Shown here piece by piece: positions 50,382 to 57,873 of a stretch of DNA of 64,000 bases. The position numbers and the translations under genes are program-made. Within the stretch, counting starts at the first letter, position 1; each line of letters begins with the position of its first letter. This DNA comes from Sphingopyxis sp. H073. GTDB lineage: Bacteria > Pseudomonadota > Alphaproteobacteria > Sphingomonadales > Sphingomonadaceae. The notes under the pieces are model-generated. The model saw nothing but the letters and a program-made list of their open reading frames with translations, did no database searches and was not told the origin of the DNA. The DNA lies in contig NZ_LNSG01000009.1 of the NCBI RefSeq assembly GCF_001468395.1, positions 124,001-188,000 of the forward strand, in the 5' to 3' direction.

Positions 50382-51950
50382 ATGTCTGAGCCTTTCTACA
50401 TCACCACCGCCATCAGCTACCCCAACGGCCGCCCCCATATCGGCCATGCCTATGAGGCCATTGCGACCGACGTGATGGCGCGCTTTCAGCGGATGCGCGG
50501 GCGCGACGTGCGGCTGACGACGGGGACCGACGAACATGGCCTGAAAATGTACCAGACGGCGCGCGACCAAGGGCGCTCCACGATCGAACTCGCCGATGAA
50601 ATGTCGGGATATTTCCGTGAGATGTACAGAAAACTGAATATCAGCTTCGATCATTTCATGCGCACATCGGACCCCGCGCACCATGCGGCATCGCAGGCGC
50701 TATGGCGCGCGATGGAAGCGAATGGCGACCTTTATCTCGACCGCTACGAGGGTTGGTATTCGGTCCGCGACGAGGCCTTCTACGACGAAAGCGAGCTCGT
50801 GCAGGGGGAAGGGGAGAGCAAGCTCTCGCCGCAGGGCACACCGGTAGAATGGACCGTGGAGGAAAGCTGGTTCTTCCGACTGTCCGCCTATCAGGATAAA
50901 TTGCTCGCGCTCTATAATGAAAACCCCGACTTCATCCGCCCCGAAAGCCGGCGCAACGAAGTGCTGCGCTTCGTGGAGGGCGGGCTCAAGGATCTTAGCG
51001 TCTCGCGGACCAGCTTCGACTGGGGCGTGCCAGTGCCGGACTCGCCGGGGCATGTCATGTATGTCTGGGTCGATGCTCTCACCACTTATATGTCGGCGCT
51101 CGGCTATCCCGACCTCGACGGCGAGTGGGGCAAATTCTGGCCCGCGAATATCCATATGATCGGCAAGGATATCGTGCGTTTTCATACTGTTTACTGGCCG
51201 GCCTTCCTGATGAGCGCCAATCTGCCCTTGCCCAAGCAGGTCTTCGGTCACGGCTTCCTGCTCAACCGCGGCGAAAAGATGTCGAAGTCGCTCGGCAATG
51301 TCGTCGATCCGATGGAGCTTGCCGAACGGTTCGGGGTCGACGCGCTTCGCTATTATCTGCTTCGCGAAGTCAGCTTCGGTCAGGACGGCAGCTATTCAGC
51401 CGAGGCGATCGTCCGCACCGCGAATGCCGATTTGGCGAACAGCTTCGGCAATCTTGCACAGCGCAGCTTATCGATGATTTTCAAGAATTTGGATGGTAAG
51501 CTTTCTTCGGACTATACGCCCGCGCAAGATGATATCGACCTGTTCCACTTGGTCAATCGAACCGCAAAAGACCTCCTACCCCGCGAATTCGAACAGCTCG
51601 CTTTCTCCGTCGGCATAGAAGAGTGGATCCGCGCCGTTTTCGCCTGCAATCAATATGTAGACACGCAGGCGCCCTGGGCGCTCCGCAAAACCGACCCCGA
51701 GCGGATGCGCGCGGTGCTGATGACGCTGTTCCAGGCCGTTCGTACCCTCGCGATCGCAATCCGTCCGGTTGTCCCCGACGCCGCCGACAAGTTGCTCGAC
51801 CAGATGGGCATCGCCGCCGATGCGCGCGATTTCACATCGCTCGCCGACAAGGACTGGTTCGCCAAACTCGCCGCTGGCGGTTTCACCGTTGGCCAGCCTG
51901 TCCCCATCTTCCCGCGCCTCGAACTGCCGGAAGGAGAGGGGGAGGGCTGA
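50382..51950 (+). CDS. metG: Methionyl-tRNA synthetase
   Basis: A 522-residue class I synthetase. The HIGH motif is H19-I-G-H22 and the KMSKS motif is K299-M-S-K-S303, in GEKMSKSLGN. The connective-peptide region lacks the Cys-x2-Cys zinc knuckles of E. coli MetRS, and there is no C-terminal tRNA-binding EMAP-like domain, so it is the shorter zinc-free type. DALTTYMSALGYPD and WPANIHMIGKDIVRFH are typical. Its stop overlaps the tatD start (TGATG). Confidence 0.96.
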   Translation: MSEPFYITTAISYPNGRPHIGHAYEAIATDVMARFQRMRGRDVRLTTGTDEHGLKMYQTARDQGRSTIELADEMSGYFREMYRKLNISFDHFMRTSDPAHHAASQALWRAMEANGDLYLDRYEGWYSVRDEAFYDESELVQGEGESKLSPQGTPVEWTVEESWFFRLSAYQDKLLALYNENPDFIRPESRRNEVLRFVEGGLKDLSVSRTSFDWGVPVPDSPGHVMYVWVDALTTYMSALGYPDLDGEWGKFWPANIHMIGKDIVRFHTVYWPAFLMSANLPLPKQVFGHGFLLNRGEKMSKSLGNVVDPMELAERFGVDALRYYLLREVSFGQDGSYSAEAIVRTANADLANSFGNLAQRSLSMIFKNLDGKLSSDYTPAQDDIDLFHLVNRTAKDLLPREFEQLAFSVGIEEWIRAVFACNQYVDTQAPWALRKTDPERMRAVLMTLFQAVRTLAIAIRPVVPDAADKLLDQMGIAADARDFTSLADKDWFAKLAAGGFTVGQPVPIFPRLELPEGEGEG

Positions 51951-52726
51951 TGCTCGTCGATTCGCACTGCCACCTTAACTACAAGGGGCTCGCCGAGCAG
52001 CAGGGCGAGGTGCTCGATCGCGCTCGCGCGCGCGGCGTCACTGCGATGCTCAACATCGCCACGCGCGAAAGCGAGTGGGATGAGGTGCTTGCCGCCGCCG
52101 AGGCCAACGACGACGTCTGGGCGAGTGTCGGCATCCATCCGCACGACGCCGATCATCATCCCGACGTTGATACCGCGAAGCTCGTCGCTCGCGCGGCGCA
52201 TCCGCGCGTGATCGGGATCGGCGAGACCGGGCTCGACTATTATTACGACAAGAGCGACCGCGTCCGGCAGCAGGACAGCTTCCGCCGCCATATCCACGCA
52301 TCGCAGGAAACCGGCCTGCCGGTGATCGTCCACACGCGCGATGCCGAGGCCGACACGCTCGCTTTGCTCGGCGAGGAGATGGGCAGGGCGACCTTCCCCG
52401 GCGTGATCCATTGCTTCACCGCGAGCGACGATTTCGCGCGGCAAGCGTTGGACCTCGGGCTCTTCATCTCGATTTCGGGCATCGTGACGTTCAAGAACGC
52501 CGCCGACCTGCAAGCGACCGCGAAATGGCTGCCGCAGGACCGGCTGCTGATCGAGACCGACTCCCCCTTCCTCGCCCCCGTCCCGCATCGCGGCAAGACA
52601 GGAGAACCCGCGTTCGTCGCCGATACGCTGGCTTTCCTGGCCGAGCTGCGCGACGAGGATCGCGAGGCGCTGGCGGCGGCGACCAGCGCCAATTTCTATG
52701 CGCTTTTCAACAAGGCCGCATCATGA
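51950..52726 (+). CDS. tatD: TatD-family metal-dependent hydrolase
   Basis: A 258-residue TIM-barrel hydrolase. Metal ligands are visible: DSHCHL at the N terminus, Glu in GETGLDYYY, His in VIVHTRDA, His in VIHCFT and Asp in IETDSPFLAP. The family acts as a 3'-5' DNA exonuclease/DNase or D-aminoacyl hydrolase (YcfH/TatD). The frame is open upstream inside metG, but the MLVDSHCHL start is diagnostic. It lies between metG and an MBL gene, the usual metG-tatD-MBL order of Alphaproteobacteria. Confidence 0.92.
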   Translation: MLVDSHCHLNYKGLAEQQGEVLDRARARGVTAMLNIATRESEWDEVLAAAEANDDVWASVGIHPHDADHHPDVDTAKLVARAAHPRVIGIGETGLDYYYDKSDRVRQQDSFRRHIHASQETGLPVIVHTRDAEADTLALLGEEMGRATFPGVIHCFTASDDFARQALDLGLFISISGIVTFKNAADLQATAKWLPQDRLLIETDSPFLAPVPHRGKTGEPAFVADTLAFLAELRDEDREALAAATSANFYALFNKAAS

Positions 52727-52739
52727 CGTCGCAGCGCCC

Positions 52740-53504
52740 ATGAAGCTGAGAATTCTTGGCTCCGGCACGTCTTCAGGGGTTCCGCGGATCGGCAACGACT
52801 GGGGCGCGTGCGACCCCGACAATCCGCGCAACCTGCGCAGTCGCGCATCGATCATGGTGTCGCTGGGCGGCTTTCGTATCCTTGTCGACACCAGCCCCGA
52901 CATGCGCCTGCAGCTGCTCGACGCAGGCGTCGGCGAAATCGACGCGGTAATCTGGACGCACGAGCATGCCGACCACACGCACGGGCTCGACGATCTGCGT
53001 CAGGTGATGCATCTGCGGCGCTCCGCGGTGCCGGTCTATGCCCGCGACCATGTACTCGACATTCTGAAGTGGCGATTCACTTATGCGTTCGCGGGAAATG
53101 CCGGCTATCCGGCGTCGGTCGATCCGATCGACCTTCACGACCATCAATCGATCGGCCCGATCGAAGTCTCGGCGCTCGAAATGCCGCACGGCCCGATCAA
53201 GGCGACCGGGCTTATCTTCAGCGATGGTGCGCACAGGATCGGCTATGCCACTGATTTCTCTAAATTTACGGACGAGATGGTTGATTTCTTTCAAGGGGTC
53301 GACCTGTTCGTCATCGACGCGCTCCGTCGCTATCCGCATCCGACGCATCCGCATCTGGCGATGAGCCTCGAAGGACTTGCCAAGGTCGGCAATCCGCGTG
53401 CGATCATCACGCATATGGACAACACGATGGATTATGACGACCTTGCGGCCGAACTGCCGTCGGGTGTCGAACCCGGCTATGATGGGTTGGAGGTCCAATT
53501 ATGA
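52740..53504 (+). CDS. MBL-fold metallo-hydrolase (PhnP-like)
   Basis: A 254-residue metallo-beta-lactamase-fold protein. The start LRILGSGTSSGVPRIG and the metal motif THEHADHTHGLDDLR are typical of the PhnP/phosphodiesterase branch, with GYATDFSKF and ITHMDNTMDY supplying further ligands. PhnP hydrolyses cyclic phosphodiesters in phosphonate use, but no phn genes are here and this branch, linked to tatD, probably has a housekeeping role. The stop overlaps the next ATG (ATGA). Confidence 0.9.
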   Translation: MKLRILGSGTSSGVPRIGNDWGACDPDNPRNLRSRASIMVSLGGFRILVDTSPDMRLQLLDAGVGEIDAVIWTHEHADHTHGLDDLRQVMHLRRSAVPVYARDHVLDILKWRFTYAFAGNAGYPASVDPIDLHDHQSIGPIEVSALEMPHGPIKATGLIFSDGAHRIGYATDFSKFTDEMVDFFQGVDLFVIDALRRYPHPTHPHLAMSLEGLAKVGNPRAIITHMDNTMDYDDLAAELPSGVEPGYDGLEVQL

Positions 53505-53683
53505 GCGGCGACACGACGGTCGAGCTGATCTGGTTCGCCGGCGCGCTGACGCTTGTGATCAGCGCGCTCGTCGCGCGCCGGATCAAGCTGGCCGATGGCC
53601 TAAAGATGGCGCTCGCGTGGGCGGCGATCTTCGGGCTGGTGTTTCTGGCGATCTGGACGTTTCAAGTGGCGCGAGGGGGCTAA
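53501..53683 (+). CDS. Small two-helix membrane protein, unknown function
   Basis: A 60-residue protein starting at an ATG that overlaps the preceding stop. Two hydrophobic helices (ELIWFAGALTLVISALVARR and ALAWAAIFGLVFLAIWTFQ) flank a short basic loop RRIKLADGLKM. I do not recognise the family. The coupling to the MBL gene suggests it is real. It resembles the N-terminal membrane anchors of retropepsin-like TIGR02281 proteins, but the protease domain is absent. Confidence 0.65.
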   Translation: MSGDTTVELIWFAGALTLVISALVARRIKLADGLKMALAWAAIFGLVFLAIWTFQVARGG

Positions 53684-53714
53684 GCTCCTCTACTTCCCTA
53701 TAGATATATTTAAC

Positions 53715-53728
53715 ATAATATATATTAT
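53715..53728. promoter_or_regulatory. AT-rich perfect palindrome before mazG
   Basis: ATAATATATATTAT is a 14-base perfect palindrome inside a 35-base A/T-rich island (about 53698-53733) in otherwise high-GC DNA, 12 bases before the mazG ATG. It may be the mazG promoter (several -10-like hexamers) or a binding site. No classic ribosome site is visible. Confidence 0.4.
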
Positions 53729-53739
53729 CGGATAAACAG

Positions 53740-54522
53740 ATGAGCGAAACCGCCACCCCCGCAGTCCAGTCCCCCATCGATCGCCTCCTTGCCGTGATGG
53801 CAAAGTTGCGCGACCCCGACGGCGGATGCGAATGGGATCTCGCGCAGAACTTCTCGACGATCGCGCCTTATACGATCGAGGAAGCCTATGAGGTTGCCGA
53901 CGCGATCGCCGGCGGCGATCCCGCCGCCATTTGCGACGAGCTTGGCGACCTGTTGCTCCAGGTCGTATTCCACAGCCAGATCGCGACCGATGAAGGTCTG
54001 TTCGGCTTCGACGATGTCGCAACCGCGATCAGCGACAAGATGGAACGCCGGCACCCGCATATCTTCGGCGATGTGCGGACGGAAGATGTGCGCGTCCAAT
54101 GGGAAACGATCAAGGCAGCCGAGCGCGCATCGGACGGCCCCAAGAGTGCGCTCGACGGCGTCGCGCTTTCGCTGCCCGCGTTGCTCCGCGCGCAAAAGCT
54201 GCAGGGGCGCGCCGCGCGGGTCGGTTTCGACTGGCCGGATGCCGAAGGTCCGCGTGAAAAGATCGCCGAAGAGCTCGCTGAAGTCGTGACGGCACCCGAC
54301 GAAAGCGCGCGGGCCGAAGAGATCGGCGACCTGCTGTTCGCGGTCGTAAACTATGCGCGCCATCTTGGTGTCGATGCCGAAAGCGCGCTGCGCGCCGCCA
54401 ACGACAAGTTTGCACGCCGCTTCCAGGCTGTCGAGGATCGTGCCGGACCCGATATTGCGAAACTGCCGCTCGATACGCTCGAAATGCATTGGCAGGCGGT
54501 CAAGGCGGCGGAGCGCTCCTAG
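53740..54522 (+). CDS. mazG: Nucleoside triphosphate pyrophosphohydrolase MazG
   Basis: A 260-residue two-domain MazG. The first domain has CEWDLAQNFSTIAPYTIEEAYEVADAI and EELGD-type DELGDLLLQVVFHSQIA; the second has EKIAEELAEVV and AEEIGDLLFAVVNYARHLG. The paired E-x-x-E-12-28-E-x-x-D motifs bind magnesium. It hydrolyses (d)NTPs to monophosphates; in E. coli it lowers ppGpp under starvation. It converges on hflX with a ten-base gap. The A/T-rich island precedes it. Confidence 0.95.
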   Translation: MSETATPAVQSPIDRLLAVMAKLRDPDGGCEWDLAQNFSTIAPYTIEEAYEVADAIAGGDPAAICDELGDLLLQVVFHSQIATDEGLFGFDDVATAISDKMERRHPHIFGDVRTEDVRVQWETIKAAERASDGPKSALDGVALSLPALLRAQKLQGRAARVGFDWPDAEGPREKIAEELAEVVTAPDESARAEEIGDLLFAVVNYARHLGVDAESALRAANDKFARRFQAVEDRAGPDIAKLPLDTLEMHWQAVKAAERS

Positions 54523-54532
54523 GGTCAGGCCC

Positions 54533-55864
54533 CTACGCGACGCCCGGCGGCCACAGCCGCTCGAACCGCGCGCGATCGGCCGGGTCGAGGCGCACCGTGA
54601 GCATATGTCCCTCGCCCTCGGGCAGGTCGGACAGGACTTCTCCGCGCGCGTGGAGCCACGCCATCGCTTCGCCCTGATCGAAACGGAGGAAGATGCGCTC
54701 CACCTTGTGCTGCGCAGTCAATTGCGACGCCATGAGCGCGCGCGCCGCCTCGACGCCCTCGCCGGTCACAGCCGAGATGATCGCGACGTCGGGACGCCGC
54801 GCCGCCATCTCCTCGATCTGCGCGCGGCGGTCGGCGTCGGCGGTGTCGATCTTGTTCCAGATTTCGATCTGCGGGACCGCATCGGGAGCGTCCTCCCCCT
54901 CGCCGTCGCGCGGTCCATTGACGCCGAGTGAATCGAGGATCGCCCGCACATCGTCATATTGCGCGTCGCTGTCGGGATGCACGATGTCGCGGACATGAAT
55001 AATCAGGTCGGCGGTGGTGACCTCCTCCAGCGTGGCTCGGAACGCGGCGACGAGCTCGGTCGGCAGGTCGGACACGAAGCCCACGGTATCCGACAGGATC
55101 GCCTTGTCGATACCGGGAAGCCGGATCTCGCGCATCGTCGGATCGAGCGTTGCGAAGAGCATATCTTCCGCCATGACGTCACTTCCCGTCAGGCGATTGA
55201 AAAAGGTCGATTTTCCGGCATTGGTATAGCCGACCAGTGCGATTACCGGCCAAGGCGCGCGTTGCCGCTTGGCGCGCTGCAATTGCCGCGTCCGGCGCGC
55301 ATCCTCCAGGCTTCGGCGGATGCGCGCCATGCGGTTGCGGATCATCCGGCGGTCAGCCTCGATCTGCGTTTCGCCCGGCCCGCCGAGGAAGCCGAAGCCG
55401 CCGCGCTGGCGCTCGAGGTGGGTCCAACTGCGCACGAGCCGCCCCGCCTGATAGTCGAGATGCGCGAGTTCGACCTGCAACCGCCCTTCGGCGGTCGCGG
55501 CACGCTCGCCGAAGATTTCGAGGATCAGCCCGGTACGATCGATCACCTTGGTCCCGAACTCGGTTTCAAGGTTGCGCTGCTGGATCGCGGTGAGCGCCGC
55601 ATCGACAATGACGACCTGCACGCCCTCCATCGCGATGTCGGGCTTGATCGCCTCGATCTGGCCGACACCGAGCAGGGTTGCCGCGCGGGTCTGGCGCAGC
55701 CGCAGCGGGTGCACCGCGACGACATTGAGTCCGATCGCTACCGCCAGCCCCTTCGCTTCCTCGACGCGCGCGTCGAGGTCGCGCGACAGGCGCTGCGCGT
55801 GCCATTCGGGCACGACGAGCAGCGCGGCGGCGCCGCGCGTCACTTCATCTTCGCTGGCAGTCAT
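54533..55864 (-). CDS. hflX: GTPase HflX
   Basis: A 443-residue translational GTPase that in E. coli splits stalled or heat-damaged ribosomes. The N-terminal HflX domain has VGQIEAIKPDIAMEGVQVVIVDAALTAIQQRNLE and the Gly-rich GGFGFLGGPGETQIEADRR. G motifs are GYTNAGKSTFFN (G1), DTVGFVSDLP (G3) and NKID (G4). The ATG at 55864 lies ten bases after the hfq stop; the frame is open to 55906, overlapping hfq, but GGGA before 55864 supports the shorter form. The hfq-hflX order is conserved in Proteobacteria. Confidence 0.94.
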   Translation of the reverse strand: MTASEDEVTRGAAALLVVPEWHAQRLSRDLDARVEEAKGLAVAIGLNVVAVHPLRLRQTRAATLLGVGQIEAIKPDIAMEGVQVVIVDAALTAIQQRNLETEFGTKVIDRTGLILEIFGERAATAEGRLQVELAHLDYQAGRLVRSWTHLERQRGGFGFLGGPGETQIEADRRMIRNRMARIRRSLEDARRTRQLQRAKRQRAPWPVIALVGYTNAGKSTFFNRLTGSDVMAEDMLFATLDPTMREIRLPGIDKAILSDTVGFVSDLPTELVAAFRATLEEVTTADLIIHVRDIVHPDSDAQYDDVRAILDSLGVNGPRDGEGEDAPDAVPQIEIWNKIDTADADRRAQIEEMAARRPDVAIISAVTGEGVEAARALMASQLTAQHKVERIFLRFDQGEAMAWLHARGEVLSDLPEGEGHMLTVRLDPADRARFERLWPPGVA

Positions 55865-55874
55865 CGTCCCAAGG

Positions 55875-56375
55875 TCAGGCGCCGGCGTCGCCGTCCTCGT
55901 CGCCATTGTCGGTCAGGTTGATCGGGCCATTCGGCTGCACGGTCGAGATCGCATGCTTGTAAACAAGCTGCACCTGCCGCTCGCGCTCGAGCAACATGCA
56001 GAACAGGTCGAACGCCACGATATCGCCCTGCAGCATCACGCCGTTGACGAGGAACATCGTCACCGACTCGTCCGAGCGGCGCACCGCGTTAAGGAACACG
56101 TCCTGCAACGCCTTGCCCTTGCTCGCGGGCGCTTCGCGAAGGTCGGCGCCGAGCGCGCCGACGTCGAAGTCGTGCGACGGCATCACCGTCGAGATCGCAT
56201 GTTTGTAAACGAGCTGTGACTGGCCGTCGCGGCGCAGCAACAGCGAGAAATTGTCGAACCAGGTGATGATGCCCTGAAGCTTCACGCCCTTGACGAGGAA
56301 CATCGTGACGGGCGTCTTGCTGCGGCGCAGGGCGTTGAGGAAAAGATCTTGGAGATTCTGATTTTTATCGGACAC
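55875..56375 (-). CDS. hfq: RNA chaperone Hfq with two tandem Sm domains
   Basis: A 166-residue protein made of two complete Hfq domains: residues 8-66 and 90-148, joined by a 23-residue linker. The copies align without gaps and are identical at 41 of 59 positions by my count. Both keep the Sm2 motif Y-K-H-A (57-60 and 139-142), LQD and the rim Arg pair (RRSK / RRSD). They differ at known RNA-contact sites: Asn42 versus Leu124 (E. coli Gln41) and Lys32 versus Met114 (E. coli Lys31). Typical Hfq is 70-110 residues. It lies in the ntrX-hfq-hflX run. It probably forms a ring from three chains. Confidence 0.95.
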   Translation of the reverse strand: MSDKNQNLQDLFLNALRRSKTPVTMFLVKGVKLQGIITWFDNFSLLLRRDGQSQLVYKHAISTVMPSHDFDVGALGADLREAPASKGKALQDVFLNAVRRSDESVTMFLVNGVMLQGDIVAFDLFCMLLERERQVQLVYKHAISTVQPNGPINLTDNGDEDGDAGA

Positions 56376-56493
56376 ATTTGCCTCCTGTTCTTGGCGGTAG
56401 GACCGCGGGTGCGGCGCCGGTTCTCCGGCATTCTAGCCTTCATCGCAGGCGGCAATATGCGGCAAAGCTTGCCGCAGGTCTAGCGCAAAGCCG

Positions 56494-57873
56494 TCACCCC
56501 TCGCCTTCGGGATTATCCGTCAATCCCAACAGCTTCAGTTTGCGGTGCAGCGCCGACCGCTCCATGCCGATGAAGGTCGCAGTGCGCGAGATATTGCCCG
56601 AAAAACGGTTGATCTGGATGCGCAGATATTCGCGCTCGAAATTCTCGCGTGCTTCCTTGAGCGGAATGGCGGTGATCGATTCGCTGCCGGGCAATATGTC
56701 GGTGCCGCCGCGAACCAGCTCGGAGGGCAGCATGTCGGCGTCGATCCGGCCCAGCCTGTCACTCGGCGCGAGGATCATCACACGTTCGATCACGTTGCGC
56801 AGTTCGCGGACATTTCCCGGCCAATCGTGGGCTTGCAGTGCAGCCATTGCTTCGGCGCTGATTTCGGGCGGCGGCGCGCGGCGGTCGGCGGCGTAGCGCC
56901 GGACGAAATGGTCGCAGAGACTGGCGATATCGTCACGCCGTTCGCGCAGCGGCGGGATATGCACCGGCACGACGTTCAGCCGGTAATAGAGATCCTCGCG
57001 AAACCGGCTCTCCGCGATCTCGGTCTTGAGGTCGCGCGCCGAGCCCGAGATGATGCGGACGTCGACGCGGATCATCGTCCGTCCGCCGACGCGGGTGAAG
57101 CTCTGGTCGGTCAGGACGCGCAGAACCTTGCCCTGCGTGGTCAGCGGCATGTCCGCGACCTCGTCAAGGAACAGCGTTCCACCATGCGCCTGTTCGAGCA
57201 GGCCGACGCGGATCGAACCGTCCTCGGCCTCCGACCCGAACAGCTCGGTCTCGACCGTCTCGGGATCCATCCGGGCGGAGGAAATGACACGGAACGGGGC
57301 ATTCTGCCGCCCGCTCCAGCCATGAAGGACGCGCGCGGCAACCTCCTTCCCCACCCCCGGCGCACCCGTGATGAGCACGCGGCTACCGGTGCCGGCAACG
57401 CGCTTCAGTGTCGCGCGGACATTGTTGATCGCAGCGCTGGTTCCGGTCAGTTCGTCGGCGGGGCCGGCCTTTTCGCGAAGTTGCTCATACTCGAATTTCA
57501 ACCGCTCGCTCTCGGTCGCGCGCGCGACGAGATGCAGCAGCCGCTCGGCCTCGAACGGCTTTTCGATGAAATCGAACGCCCCGCGGCGGATCGCCGCGAC
57601 CGCGGTGTCGAGCCCGCCGTGCCCCGATATGACGATGATCGGCAACGTCGGATCGAACGCCTTGATCGCCTCGACCAGCCCCAGCCCGTCGAGACGCGAT
57701 CCTTGCAGCCACACGTCGATCAGCGCGAGCGAAGGCCTGCGCTGGCGGATCGCTTCCAGCGCGGCGTCGCTGTCGGACGCGGTGCGCGCCTCATAGCCCT
57801 CGTCCTCCATGACGCCGGCCACCAGTTCGCAGATGTCACGCTCGTCGTCGACGATCAGTATATCAAGCGCCAT
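56494..57873 (-). CDS. ntrX: NtrX response regulator, AAA+ domain without GAFTGA
   Basis: A 459-residue response regulator. Receiver domain 1-120 with Asp53 as phospho-acceptor; AAA+ domain about 140-375 with Walker A GAPGVGKE (170-177) and Walker B GGTLFLDE (231-238); C-terminal Fis-type helix-turn-helix (NISRTATFIGMERSALHRKLK). The sigma-54 contact loop GAFTGA is absent: residues 213-224 read GSEAEDGSIRVG. This is known for alphaproteobacterial NtrX, which acts independently of sigma-54. The start at 57873 is the Met before the receiver; it overlaps ntrY by 11 bases. Confidence 0.92.
   Translation of the reverse strand: MALDILIVDDERDICELVAGVMEDEGYEARTASDSDAALEAIRQRRPSLALIDVWLQGSRLDGLGLVEAIKAFDPTLPIIVISGHGGLDTAVAAIRRGAFDFIEKPFEAERLLHLVARATESERLKFEYEQLREKAGPADELTGTSAAINNVRATLKRVAGTGSRVLITGAPGVGKEVAARVLHGWSGRQNAPFRVISSARMDPETVETELFGSEAEDGSIRVGLLEQAHGGTLFLDEVADMPLTTQGKVLRVLTDQSFTRVGGRTMIRVDVRIISGSARDLKTEIAESRFREDLYYRLNVVPVHIPPLRERRDDIASLCDHFVRRYAADRRAPPPEISAEAMAALQAHDWPGNVRELRNVIERVMILAPSDRLGRIDADMLPSELVRGGTDILPGSESITAIPLKEARENFEREYLRIQINRFSGNISRTATFIGMERSALHRKLKLLGLTDNPEGEG

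Noticed and set aside
52740..53504. Phosphonate-use function for the PhnP-like gene
   Set aside because: No other phn genes are present, and the metG-tatD-MBL order is a housekeeping arrangement in Alphaproteobacteria.
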